Assembly: GCA_028280615.1 (NCBI GenBank) | Contig: JANQLK010000029.1 | Coordinates: 1 to 64,000 of the forward strand | Length of the DNA: 64,000 nt | From: Woeseiaceae bacterium | GTDB taxonomy: Bacteria > Pseudomonadota > Gammaproteobacteria > Steroidobacterales > Woeseiaceae | Direction: 5' to 3' | In this document: positions 44,966 through 56,200 of the stretch, one piece after another | Position numbering within the stretch: position 1 is the first letter of the stretch | How the letters are laid out: every line of letters begins with the position of its first letter | Notes under the pieces: model-generated | What the model was told of the DNA's origin: nothing | What the model saw: only the letters and a program-made list of their open reading frames with translations | The model's database searches: none | Program-made: the position numbers and the translations under genes

Positions 44966-45259
44966 CTAGGGAGAGGCGCGGGCGCTGTAGAGCGCGTGGC
45001 TTTCGCGGCCGGACCGTGGGACCGGGACAGCAAGTTCGCAGCGCGGGATCGCGGCTGCCGCAACGGGCTGGGCTGCCGCCGACGGCAAGTCATCGTCGCG
45101 CTCGAACTTCAGGCAGATTGCGCAGTTCTCGCCGGCGTCGGCGCTGTCGTGGTGGTCCTGGTGAAGTGCAAATGCCAGCTGCGACCACGCGAGCGCGAGG
45201 AGTACAACCCATTTGAGGGTTGAGGTTCCCGACCGGCGATTACGCAATACAGATGACAT
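44966..45259 (-). CDS. Small exported His/Cys-rich protein
   Basis: The 97-residue product has one N-terminal hydrophobic segment (about 15-32, signal peptide or anchor) followed by a potential metal-binding stretch HQDHHDSADAGENCAICLKF with a CxxC pair, then a proline/alanine-rich tail. Small exported proteins of this look (DUF2946-like) often sit next to TonB-dependent receptors and metal genes, but the family assignment is tentative. It starts the minus-strand operon, 86 bases before the receptor. Metal binding is an inference from residues. Confidence 0.65.
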   Translation of the reverse strand: MSSVLRNRRSGTSTLKWVVLLALAWSQLAFALHQDHHDSADAGENCAICLKFERDDDLPSAAAQPVAAAAIPRCELAVPVPRSGRESHALYSARASP

Positions 45260-45555
45260 TTCGTCCGTTGGCCGTATGGCGACAGATCGTCAGAAGCTAT
45301 AGCACGTCTAAACGACGGGCTGCAACACCATTTGGTTACAAGATCGTGCGGGCAAGCCATTCGGCCTGGCGCGAGGAAAGCGCCCGAGCCGAATCGCAAC
45401 GGCCGTGTTGGATAGCAGTGGGCCCGAAGCGCGCCGGACCTGGTGGCACAGCCGCAGACCGGCATCGGCTGCGTTATAGTCCTAAAGGCTTTTGGCGCGC
45501 GCGGGGATGCAGTCGCGCCGCCGGTCGATATGACCTGACTCAAGAGGTTGACAAT
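45260..45555. other. Divergent promoter region
   Basis: This 296-bp gap separates the minus-strand receptor operon from the plus-strand DUF885 gene. A plausible minus-strand promoter is TTGCAG and TATAGC with 18 bases between (around 45296-45325). A TATAGT near 45474-45479 could be the -10 of the DUF885 gene. No gene is seen. Confidence 0.35.
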
Positions 45556-47295
45556 ATGCCCGCAGGCAAGTGTTCCCAGCAGTTCTCACGACTAAGGTTG
45601 CTTCCCCCTCTCGCCGTGCTGCTCGTCGTGCTGCCGGGTATCGCTTCCGGCGACAACGACGCATCGACCGCACTCGACGCGATCGTCGACGAACTCGCTG
45701 CGGAGCGCTCGAGCCGGCAGGCCTCGGACCTGAGCCGTCAGTCCTTTGATAACGAGCTCGGCGGGATACAGGGTCTGCTGGCCCGCCTGCGGCGAATCGA
45801 TCGCGATGCGCTTACGCCGGACGAAGATATCGACTGGCGGTTTGCCGAGAGCATCCTGCGCGGCAAGGAGATACAGCTCGGCGGCATCGAGGCCTGGAAG
45901 CGGGACCCGCGCGTCTACATGCAGTTTCGTCCGATCGGCCGGGCGATCGGCCGTCCCGGCGACCTGGCTGGCAAGGCCGAGGAGCTCATCGGCGTTCTCC
46001 GGCTGCTGCCGGCACAGCTCGAGAACGGCCGGAAGAACCTCGAGGAGTACATCCCGCGGTTCCAGGAACTCAGTGTCTTCATGGCGGAGGGCGGCCTTAC
46101 GATGCTGAACGGCGAGGTCGTCGAGTTCGCCGGGCGCGTGCCGGATCAGCGCGCCGTAATCCTCGAGCTGAACGACCAGGCGATCGCCGCGCTCGAAGGC
46201 TTCCACGACTTTCTCGAAAACGAGCTTCCGGAGAAGCCCGAGGGAAGCTGGGCGATCGGCAAGGAGCTTTACAACCAGGCTTTGAGCGACCAGTACCTGT
46301 TGCCCTACGACGCCGACGAGCTCTACGAATTCGCGGTCGAGAAGTTCGACGAGACCGTGCGCGAGCTCGAGGACGTCGCGCGTCGAATCGATCCGGACAA
46401 GACCTGGCAGGCGCTCGCCGTGGAGGTCAAGAACGACTATCCGTCGCCGCACAGCATGATCGAGGTCCACCAGCAGTGGGTGGACAGGTCCCGCGAGCAC
46501 ATCCTCGACAACGGTCTCGTACCGATCCCATGGCCGGAGACCGTTACGGTCGTGCCGCGCGCCGAATACCTGCGCAAGTATTCCTACTACGGCAACTTCT
46601 CGAGCGCGAAGGAGGCCAACGAGGAGGGCGTCTTCGCGTCCGAATGGATGATCAATCCGTTCGAAGACCAGTGGGATGAGCGGACCAAACAGGAGTACCT
46701 CGTCGAGCACGACTACGGCGTCATCATCGTCACGGCGCCGCACGAGGCCTACGCCGGTCACCACGTGCAGTCGCTCTACCAGCTGCACAATCCGCGCAAG
46801 CTCAGGCGGGCTTACGGCATCCCGATCTTCAGCGAGGGCTGGGGACTGTACAACGAGCAGCTCATGCGCGAGACGGGCTTCTTTCCCGACGAACGTATCG
46901 TCCTTCGCGCCCTGCAGCTCAGGCTGTGGCGTAATGCGCGCGTCGTCTGGGACGTCGGCATCCATACGGGGAAGATGAGCTACGAGGAGGCGATCGATCT
47001 ATTGAGTGAGCGGGTCGGCTTCCTGCGCTGGGCCGCGCAGCTCGAGATCGACGGCTCGGCGCAAAACCCGATCTACCGGATCGGCTACTTCCTGGGCATG
47101 TCCGAGATTCTCGACATGCGCGAGGAGTATCGGCAACGGGCAGGCGATGACTTCACGCTGTCTTTGTTTCACAAGAACCTGCTCGAGGTCGGCAACATGC
47201 CGATTGCGTTGATGCGCGATGGCCTGATGCTGACGCTGGAGGAGCGCGCCTCGCGCGCTGCCGTGCAGCCGTACTCAGGCAAACCTGGCCGGTGA
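45556..47295 (+). CDS. Exported DUF885-family probable metallohydrolase
   Basis: The product is 579 residues from the ATG at 45556 (GAGG site upstream; the longer open frame begins in the neighbouring divergent gene). It has a signal peptide (to about residue 31), then the helical DUF885 fold with HEAYAGHH (396-403) and downstream EGWGLYNE, the pattern of a zinc-dependent gluzincin-like peptidase active site. Substrate is unknown; a peptidase role is inferred. Its 3' end overlaps the convergent flavoprotein gene by 21 bases. Confidence 0.88.
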   Translation: MPAGKCSQQFSRLRLLPPLAVLLVVLPGIASGDNDASTALDAIVDELAAERSSRQASDLSRQSFDNELGGIQGLLARLRRIDRDALTPDEDIDWRFAESILRGKEIQLGGIEAWKRDPRVYMQFRPIGRAIGRPGDLAGKAEELIGVLRLLPAQLENGRKNLEEYIPRFQELSVFMAEGGLTMLNGEVVEFAGRVPDQRAVILELNDQAIAALEGFHDFLENELPEKPEGSWAIGKELYNQALSDQYLLPYDADELYEFAVEKFDETVRELEDVARRIDPDKTWQALAVEVKNDYPSPHSMIEVHQQWVDRSREHILDNGLVPIPWPETVTVVPRAEYLRKYSYYGNFSSAKEANEEGVFASEWMINPFEDQWDERTKQEYLVEHDYGVIIVTAPHEAYAGHHVQSLYQLHNPRKLRRAYGIPIFSEGWGLYNEQLMRETGFFPDERIVLRALQLRLWRNARVVWDVGIHTGKMSYEEAIDLLSERVGFLRWAAQLEIDGSAQNPIYRIGYFLGMSEILDMREEYRQRAGDDFTLSLFHKNLLEVGNMPIALMRDGLMLTLEERASRAAVQPYSGKPGR

Positions 47296-48549
47296 CAGCG
47301 CGTCTATGGGCAGGTCCGTGGGACGCTCGGCCACGAGGTCGGCGACCAGTTTTCCCGTCACCGGCGCCAGCGTCATGCCGAGCATGTTGTGACCGGTGGC
47401 CAGCAGCGCGTTCGACAGTCCTGGCACGCGGCCGATAACCGGCAGGCTGTCCCAGGTCATGGGCCGCCAGCCGGACCAGGTGTCCTCGATCGCCGGGCCG
47501 GTCGGGTACTCGAGATAGGGCGCCGCCGCGGCCTCGAGCTTGCGGATTCGATGCCCGGGAATCGACGCGTCGAAGCCCACGAACTCCATCATCGAGCCGA
47601 TCCGGTAGCCGTCGCTGAACGGCGTGACCGCGACGTGCGCTTCGGGGAACAGCATGGGATGCGCGGGCATGACGGCGGGTTGGCTCATCGTGACCGAATA
47701 CCCCTTGCCCGGTTCGATCGGAATGTCGACGCCCAGATCCTTCGCAAGCTGGCCCGACCAGGCGCCCGTCGCGAACACGTAGCGGTCGGCCGTCAGTCGG
47801 CCCTGGCTCGTGACGAGTCCCGCGATCTGCGCGCCGGACTTGTCGATCGCGTAGAGCCTCGTGCGTTCCATGAACGTCACGCCTCGCTCACGGAGGTGGC
47901 GTGACCACGACGCGTTCAGGCGGTCGGGACGCAGGTGGCGATCGATGTCGTAGTAGTAGCCGCCGGCAAGGCCCGTCCGGAGCGCCGCGTCGAAGACCGG
48001 CAGCTCGGCACCTTCGATGCGTCTCGCGCCGAGGCCAAAGTGCTCGCGGAGCAGGCGGTCCGTGGATGCGTAGTCGTCGAGCGCCTTCTGCGTGCGAAAA
48101 ACGTACAGCGTGCCGCTGTCCCGGGCATCGCAGTCGATCGCCGGATCGCCGAACAGCGCCGTGTACTCCCGGGACGACGCGTCGAGCAGGGGCTTCAGCA
48201 CATGGCCGGCGGCGAGCATCCGCCGATGCGTGCAGCGGCGGACGAACTGGAACATCCAGCGGTACAGCGACCAGCGCAACTGCGGCTTGAAGCGAAACGC
48301 CGCACCGGGCGTGAGCAGGGACGTGATTCCGGACCACAAGGCATCTGGCGTCGTAAGCGGCAGCACATGACTGGGCGACAGGAGGCCGCAGTTGGCGCGA
48401 GAACAGCCGCCGCCGATTGCGCCCTGGTCGATCACCGTGACGTTGAAGCCATCCCGCTCGAGATAGTGCGCGCAGGCGATGCCGACGTGGCCCGCACCGA
48501 CGACGATCGCATTGTCCTTGCCGCCGTTCACATCGATACGCGTCTGCAT
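47275..48549 (-). CDS. DadA-like FAD-dependent amino acid dehydrogenase
   Basis: The 424-residue product starts with a dinucleotide-binding fold (AIVVGAGHVGIACAHYL) and ends with the DadA-type motif TWSGWRPMTWDSLPVIGRVP and GHNMLGMTLAPVTGKL. There is no signal peptide. It probably oxidises a D-amino acid or related imino/amino acid and passes electrons to the membrane. It is divergent from the second Tat-exported PLP enzyme, with 166 bases between the starts, so the two may be co-regulated. Confidence 0.88.
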   Translation of the reverse strand: MQTRIDVNGGKDNAIVVGAGHVGIACAHYLERDGFNVTVIDQGAIGGGCSRANCGLLSPSHVLPLTTPDALWSGITSLLTPGAAFRFKPQLRWSLYRWMFQFVRRCTHRRMLAAGHVLKPLLDASSREYTALFGDPAIDCDARDSGTLYVFRTQKALDDYASTDRLLREHFGLGARRIEGAELPVFDAALRTGLAGGYYYDIDRHLRPDRLNASWSRHLRERGVTFMERTRLYAIDKSGAQIAGLVTSQGRLTADRYVFATGAWSGQLAKDLGVDIPIEPGKGYSVTMSQPAVMPAHPMLFPEAHVAVTPFSDGYRIGSMMEFVGFDASIPGHRIRKLEAAAAPYLEYPTGPAIEDTWSGWRPMTWDSLPVIGRVPGLSNALLATGHNMLGMTLAPVTGKLVADLVAERPTDLPIDALSPARFA

Positions 48550-48715
48550 CTACTCAAAGGCTTGGTCTCCACAGCGTTAACCTGGGGTCTGGGGTCGCCA
48601 GCGTGAACTGTAATGCCGCGGCAGCCAGCCGGGCAACACGGCCGGGCGTCGTCTGCAGCTCGAGTTGATATTGGATATATTGGCGCGCAGCGCGAGGCGC
48701 GCCGGGGGAGCTGCC

Positions 48716-49999
48716 ATGACCATCGACCGACGACAATTCCTGACCACGGGCGCGGCAAGCGCGCTCGCGGTGGGCTTGCTGAATCCCGGCACGGCCGACG
48801 CGGCGCGACCGGACAAGCTCAAAGTCGGACCGCGCGAGTCCGACCGCTCGCTGTTCGCGCGCGTGCGCGAACGCTTCCTTTTTCCGACCGACGTGACCTA
48901 CTGCAACACGGGCACGCTTGGCGCCTGTCCCATCGACGTCATGAACGTCTATACCGAGGGCCTTACGCAACTCGAGGCCGAGCTGCCCGACTGGCCGTAC
49001 TTCCAGGCCGACGGCGAGCCGCTTACGGGCTACCAGCCACTCGAGGACGTTCGCGGCCGCGTGGGCGCGTTCGTCAACGCCGGCGTGGACGAAATAGCGA
49101 TTACCCAGAACGCGACCATGGGCATGAGCTTCATCGCCAACGGGCTCGAGCTCGAGGCCGGCGACGAGGTCATCACGACCGACCAGGAACACACGGGTGG
49201 CGTCGGCAGCTGGCGCTTGCGCGCGGCGCGCGACGGCATCGTCGTTCACGAGCTGCCGCTGTCCGAGGCGCTCGACGGCGGTCCCGACGCCGTCGTCCGG
49301 ATGTACGCCGACGCGATCACGCCGCGGACCCGGGTGCTCATGGCGAGTCACATCACGTCGCTGTTCGGCATCCTAATGCCCGCGCAGGCGCTCTGCGACC
49401 TTGCGCGGCAGCACGGCGTCCTGTCGGTCATCGACGGCGCCCAGGCCGTCGGCCAGGTGCCCGTCGACGTCAAGGCCCTGGGCTGCGACGCTTACGTTGC
49501 GAGCCCGCACAAGTGGCTAATGGCGCCGAAAGGCACGGGATTCATGTACGTCCGCCGCGACCTGCCGGCGCGCATCTGGGGCACGCTGGCCGGCAGCCAC
49601 TTCGACGACTGGGAGTCGGGCGCGTTTCGTTTCATGCAGTTCGGCACGGGCAGCGTGCCCATTGTCGACGGCATGGTGGCGGCCTTCGATTTCGTCGACA
49701 CGATCGGGGTCGAGCGCATCAGCAAGTGGGATCTCGCCGTGAACCGCCGGCTGCGCGAGGGCCTCGAGTCGATACCGGGCGCATTCATTTCGTCACCGGT
49801 CCATCCCGGTTTCGCGGCGGCCATCACGTCGTTCGGCGTCGAGGGCGTTTCGCCACGCGAGCTGCAGAACGCGCTGTGGGAGGAGAAGATCCGCGTCCGG
49901 GCTCAGCGCGACGACGTAGGCGTACGCTTCTGCTGCCACCTCTATGTCGCCCCCGAGGACGTAGATCGCGCCCTGTACGTGGTCGAAGAACTCGCCTGA
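48716..49999 (+). CDS. Tat-exported class V aminotransferase-fold PLP enzyme (B)
   Basis: The product is 427 residues from the ATG at 48716, which has a GGGGGAG site. It begins with a twin-arginine signal (MTIDRRQFLTTGAAS, ADAAR). Fold-type I residues: TQNATMGM phosphate loop, Asp240 in SVIDGAQ and PLP lysine Lys266 in SPHKW. It is a distant paralogue of the enzyme at 35599-36840. Related exported enzymes include PvdN; others are annotated as isopenicillin-N epimerase-like. Its substrate is unknown. Confidence 0.88.
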   Translation: MTIDRRQFLTTGAASALAVGLLNPGTADAARPDKLKVGPRESDRSLFARVRERFLFPTDVTYCNTGTLGACPIDVMNVYTEGLTQLEAELPDWPYFQADGEPLTGYQPLEDVRGRVGAFVNAGVDEIAITQNATMGMSFIANGLELEAGDEVITTDQEHTGGVGSWRLRAARDGIVVHELPLSEALDGGPDAVVRMYADAITPRTRVLMASHITSLFGILMPAQALCDLARQHGVLSVIDGAQAVGQVPVDVKALGCDAYVASPHKWLMAPKGTGFMYVRRDLPARIWGTLAGSHFDDWESGAFRFMQFGTGSVPIVDGMVAAFDFVDTIGVERISKWDLAVNRRLREGLESIPGAFISSPVHPGFAAAITSFGVEGVSPRELQNALWEEKIRVRAQRDDVGVRFCCHLYVAPEDVDRALYVVEELA

Positions 50000-50223
50000 T
50001 CTTCATAGCCCGGCGCCGCCGCGTCGATTTCTTTTACAGACGGCCAGTCCGAAGCTCATGTCCACGACAGCCTCTGTCGAGAAGTCCCTGATTCAAAAAA
50101 GATTTAATCCCGAAACCTGAAGGTTGGCCCGGTCTGTGCATGTATCCCCACGTACGCCGGCCGCGCCGGGAAGGCGCCGACCGTCGTGCCGACCATAACA
50201 ACAACGCCTAGGGAGTCGGGACT

Positions 50224-53200
50224 ATGTGGCGACGGAATCTGCTCGCGATTCTTACCGTGGGATTGCTGGGTGCGCACGCGGCCCACGCCGATTACAACTA
50301 CGAATACTACGAAGGTAGCTGGAGCGTCCTGCCGGATTTCGATGCCTTGACGCCGGTTGCGACGGGCACCGTCGCTGACTTCGACATTTCTGTAAGGCTG
50401 CGCGATTCGCAGTACGGCTTCCGTTACACGGGCACGGTCACAGTCGCCGTCGCCGACACCTACACGTTCTACACGACCTCCGACGACGGCTCGCAGCTGT
50501 TCATCGATACGACGCTGGTCGTCGACAACGACGGCCTGCACGCCCCGCGGACGGCGAGCGGTACGATTTCACTCAGCGAAGGCACCTACCCGATCACCGT
50601 GACCTTCTTCGAGCAGGGCGGCGGCGAAGTCCTGAGCGTCGCCTGGAGCAGCACGTCGAGCGGCCAGCAGCCGATCCCGGCCGACGGCGTCATCGGCGCG
50701 CCGCCCGATCGCGCCGCCGACGGCAGCTGGGGCCCGGTCATTCCTTGGCCGCACGTTGCCGTGTCCGCGGCCAACCTGCCCGACGGCCGCGTCCTGACCT
50801 GGTCGGGCTCGGAACGCGCAACCTGGCCGTCCACCGAGCAGACCTACTCAGGCACCTGGGATCCCGCCACGGGCGAGTTCATCGAGGTATTCCACGACGG
50901 CCACAACATGTTCTGCGCGCACCTCGCGATGGCCGAGGACGGCCGCGTGTTCGTCAACGGCGGACGCAACCAGACCAACAGCCCGTGGACGAGCCTGTTC
51001 GACTACCGCAACGATTCCTGGGAACAGATCGAGAACATGGCCTCGGGCGGCCGCTGGTATCCGACCACCATTGCGCTGACCGACGGCGACATGTTCACGG
51101 CCATCGGCACGGCGACCAACCAGCGCTACCCGGACCGCTGGAACCCGGACGAAGGCTGGCGCATTCAGACGGGCATCGACTTCAATGACATGGTCCTGAC
51201 CGACTATTTCTCGTCGGGATCGCACGGCGAGAGCCGCTGGTGGCCGCTCCTGCACGTCGCGCCCAACGGCAAGGTGTTCCACTCGGGACCGACGCCGCAG
51301 ATGCACTGGATCAACCCGGCACGCAACGGCAGCTATGAGCCCGTCGGTGGCGCGTTCACCGACTTCTACCACAAGCACGGCACGACCGTGATGTACGACG
51401 AGGGCAAGCTCCTCACGGCCGGCGGCTGGATCGCCGGCAATAACACGTCCAGCACGAACCAGGCCTTCACGGTCGACCTGAACGGCCCGACGCCCGTGGT
51501 CCAGGCCACGACTCCGATGCTCTACCCGCGCAAATTCCAGAACGGCGTCATCCTGCCGACCGGCGAGGTTCTGGTCGTCGGCGGCAACACTTCCGGTCGC
51601 AAGTTCAGCGACGACGGCGCGGTCATGGTGCCCGAGGTCTGGGACCCCGAAACCGAGATCTGGCGCGAACTCGCGCCGATGTCGATCCCGCGCAACTATC
51701 ACTCCATCGCACTGCTGCTGACCGACGGCACGGTCCTCGCGGCCGGCAGCGGCTACAACTCGAACAGCATCCCCGCGTCGACCCACCAGGACGGCCAGGT
51801 GTTTTCGCCGCCCTACCTGTACGACGCGGCCGGCAACCCCGCGGTGCGGCCCGCGATCACCAACGGCGCCGGCATCGTCGAGACGGGCTCGACGTTCAAC
51901 GTCCTGACCTCGGAGGCGATCGACTACTTCAGCATGATCAAGATGTCGTCGACGACGCACGGCCTGAATACCGACGTCCGGTTCCTTAAGCCGGACTTCG
52001 CCGCGAGCGGCACCAACAGCTACGACGTGACCCTGCACGCCAATCCGAACGTCGCAACGCCGGGCTACTGGATGCTGTTCGCGGTCAACGCCGAGGGCGT
52101 GCCGTCCGAAGCACACGTCGTGAGAATAACGGCCGTCGACACGCGTTACGAGAACCTCGCCCTGAGCGGCACGGTGAGCCAGTCGTCCGATGCCGATGGC
52201 ACCTCGGGCGCAAGCAACGCGATCGACGGTGACCTGAGCGGCCACCCGGGCTCGAACTCCCTCGCCGCGACCTCGAGCGATGCCGAGGCCTGGTGGGAGA
52301 TCGACCTGGGGCAGCTGTATGACATCGACACGCTCAGGCTGTGGAACCGTACCGACTGCTGCGCCGACGAGCTGACCGACTTCCACGTGTTCATCTCGGC
52401 GGATCCGTTCGTGTCAACGAGCGTCGCCGCGACGCTCGCACAGCCCGGTGTCGTCGACGTCTTCAATGCCGGCCCGGCCCCGCGCCAGCTCGACCTGAGC
52501 GGCGCCGCGACGGGCCGTTATGTTCGCGTTCAGCGCACGACGGCGGGACCGCTGTACCTCGCCGAGGTCCAGGCCTTCGGCGAACTCGCGCCCGAGCCGC
52601 CGCCACCGCCGGCCGTCATCAAGGCCGAGAACGGCGTGCTCGACGACGTCGGCAGCAGCTGGCAGACCGTCACGCTGTCCCAGTCGTTCGCGAATCCCGT
52701 CGTCATCGCGACGCCGCGCTACGACGCCTCGAAGCTGCCGGCCGTCACGCGCGTGCGGAACGCCGCGGGCGATCAGTTCGACGTCCGCGTGCAAAACCCG
52801 AGTGACGTTCCGCTCACGGGCTACGGCGTCGACTACGTCGTCGTCGAGGCCGGCGTCTACGACAACGGCGACGTGCGTATGGAAGCGCAGACCTTCGTTT
52901 CGACCGTGACCGACGAGGACGGCAGCTGGCTCGCGCAGAGCCGCGGCTACCAGCAGAGCTACACGAACCCCGTCGTCGTGGGCCAGGTCATGAGCGACAA
53001 CGATCCTGACTGGAGCGTGTTCTGGGCCTCGAACGGCGTCACGAGCGATCCGCCGAACGCGGCATCGCTGTACGCCGGCAAGCATGTCGCCGAGGACAGC
53101 GACGTCACGCGCGCCGCAGAGACGATCGGCTACCTCGTCATCGAAAGCGGTACCGGGCTGATCGGCGACATTGCCTTTGAGGCCTCCGTCGGCGCGGATA

Positions 53201-56200
53201 TCATCGAAGGCGTCACCGAAGCACCGGCGCCTTACACCTATTCCCTGAGCAACCCGTTCGAGGTCGCCGTGGTCTCGAGTGCAGCCATGGACGGCACCAA
53301 CGGCGGCTGGCCGGTTCGCTACGACGATCCGGGCCTGTCCGACACGACGCTCGGCCTTGGCATCGACGAAGACCAGATTCTCGATAGCGAGCGCGTTCGC
53401 ACGACCGATCAGGTTGCGTACCTCGCCATGGAGCGTTCGATCACTGGGCTCGACGTCGAACTCGTCGTCACGACGCCGGCGCCCGGCGGCCAGGACGTCA
53501 CGTTCACGGTCAACGCGACGGGCCCGGGCGAGCTCACCTACAGCTTCAACTTCGGTGACGGCGATACGCCGTTCAGCACGTCGAACACGGCAAGCCACGC
53601 CTTCGACACGCCGGGGCGGCACACGATCAGCGTGACGGTCCGCGACGGCGACGGCAACGAAGAGACGCTCACGTTCACACAGCTCGTGCACCTGCCGCTG
53701 ACGGCGTCCGCGCCGACGGCGTCGAGCAGCATCACCTACCACGCCGCGCGCGATGAGGTCTGGTCGGTCAATCCCGACAACGACCTCGTTTCGGTCATCG
53801 ACGCCAACATGGACGCGATCGTCGCGTCGATACCCGTGCCCGATGAGCCGCGCAGCGTGACGGTCGCGCCGGACGGTCGCGTCTGGGTCGCGAGCAAGGG
53901 CGCCGCGACACTGAGCGTGATCGACCCGGCTGTGGGTTACTCCGTCGCCGCGATGCACTTCCTGCCCGTCGGTTCGCAGCCGCACGGCGTTGTCGTCTCG
54001 GGCAGCGCGGCCTACGTCGCGCTCGAGGCCACCGACGAGGTCATGAGCGTCGACGTCATCTCCGGCGCCGAACTCGCCCGCGCCACGGTCGGCGACCGGC
54101 CGCGGCACCTGTCGCTGTCGGCGAGCGGCAACCAGCTGTACGCGTCGCTGTTCGTGACGCCGACGCTGCCGGGCGAGGCATCCGATGCGCCCGTCGTCGA
54201 CGACGGCAGCACGCTGTACGGCGGCGTCGTCAAGGTACTCGACCCGTCGACGCTCGGTGAGCTGTCGTCGATCACGCTGCAGCACAGCAACCGGCTCGTG
54301 TCCGAACACTCGGGTCCGGGCGTGCCCAATTACCTGGGCCCGGCCGTGATCTCCCCGGACGGCACGTCGGCCTGGGTGCCCTCGAAGCAGGACAACATCC
54401 TGGCCGGCGCGCTACGGGGCGGGCAGGGCATGACCTTCGACCAGACGGTCCGCGCGATTTCCTCGCGCGTCGATCTCGCGACCGGGCTCGAGGACTTCGT
54501 CATGCGCGTCGACCACGACAACGCGAGCGTGGCAAGCAACGCCGCGTTCGGCCCGTTCGGCATCCACCTGTTCACGGCGCTCGAAGGCAACCGCGAAGTT
54601 GCGGTCTCGGACGTTTTCTCGGGCGTCGAAATCCTGCGCTTCGATGTCGGCCGTGCGCCGCAGGGCCTGGCCGCGTCACCGGACGGCACGCGACTGTACG
54701 TGCAGAACTTCATGGATCGCAGCGTCAGCGTCGTGGATGTCGCAAGCCTGCTGCACTCCGGCGGCGTCGCGGCGACGCCGATCGCGACGCTTACGACCGT
54801 GGCGAGCGACGCGCTCGCGCCGGACGTCCTGCTCGGCAAGCAGCTGTTCTACGATTCCAGGGACGACCGCCTCGCGGCGCTCGACTATATGAGCTGCGCG
54901 AGCTGCCACAGCGAGGGGTCGGATGACGGCCGCATCTGGGACTTCACGGGCGTCGGCGAGGGCCTGCGCAACACCGTGAGCCTCGAAGGCCGTGCCGGCA
55001 TGGGCCACGGCTTCCTGCACTGGTCGGCCAATTTCGACGAGGTCCAGGACTTCGAGGCGCAGATTCGCAACTTTGCGGGCGGCACGGGCCTCATGGACGA
55101 TGCGAGCTTCAATACGGGCACACGCTCGGAGCCGCTCGGCGATCCGAAGGCCGGTATCAGTGCCGATCTCGATGCGCTGGCCGCCTACATCTCATCGCTC
55201 GACGCAACGCCGGCGAGCCCGTTCCGTGCCCTCGACGGCTCGCTGACCGCCGACGCTCAAGCGGGCGCGGTCCTGTTCGAGACGGAAGGCTGCGGCAGCT
55301 GCCACACGATCAGCACGCTGACCGACAGCAGTGACGGCAGCGGCCTGCACGACGTGGGCACGATCACGGCCGACAGCGGGCAGCGCCTGGGCGGTCCGTT
55401 GACGGGTATCGACACGCCGACGCTGCTCGGCGTCTGGGCAACGTCGCCGTACCTGCACGACGGCTCGGCGGCGACGCTCGAGGACGCCGTCGCGGCGCAC
55501 AGCGGCATCTCGCTCACGACGGTCGAGCTCAACCAGCTCGGCACGCTGATGCGCGAGCTCGAGGACGGGTCCGAACTCGCGCCGCAGACCGGCGTCAGGC
55601 TTGCCTCGGGCGTGCTCACGGGCGTCGGCAGCGGCTGGCAAACGGTCACATTGCCGGAGACCTACAACGACATGGTCGTCGTCGCGACCGTGCAGTACGA
55701 CGGCAGCGCCGCGCCGGCGGTGGCACGGGTGCGAAACGCGTCCGGCGATCGCTTCGACGTGCGCGTGCAGAATCCGGGCGAGGCTGCGCTCTCGGGCTAT
55801 GTCGTGCACTACCTCGCGGTCGAGGCCGGCGTGTATACCGAGGCCGAACACGGCATCACGATGGAGGCGGTCAAGGTCTCCTCGTCGACGGTCGACCGGT
55901 CCGGTTCCTGGTCGGGCGACCCGCGCGGCTACCAGCAGGCCTATGCCAGTCCGATCGTGCTCGGCCAGGTCATGACCGCGAACGACGCGCGCTGGAGCGT
56001 GTTCTGGGCGAGCAACGGCGTGCGCCAGAACCCGCCGAGTCCGTCGTCGCTGTCGGTCGGCAAGCACATCGGCGAGGACCCTGACCGGAGCCGCTCGACC
56101 GAGACGCTCGGCTACGTCGTCGTCGAGGCGGGGGCCGCCAGCGTCGACGGCGTGTCGGTCCTGGCCGGCAAGACCAGCGACTTCGTCGAGGGCCTGCTAC

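Noticed and set aside
45592..46965. Long minus-strand open frame opposite the DUF885 gene
   Set aside because: The opposite strand encodes a complete family protein with catalytic motifs; this frame is a high-GC shadow.
48554..49351. Minus-strand open frame opposite the second Tat PLP enzyme
   Set aside because: It is antisense to a convincing aminotransferase gene and has shadow-like composition.
50848..55975. Several 300-630 residue minus-strand open frames opposite the giant chimera
   Set aside because: They are Arg/Ala/Val-rich shadows of a gene with clear domain structure; none has a start signal or family motif.
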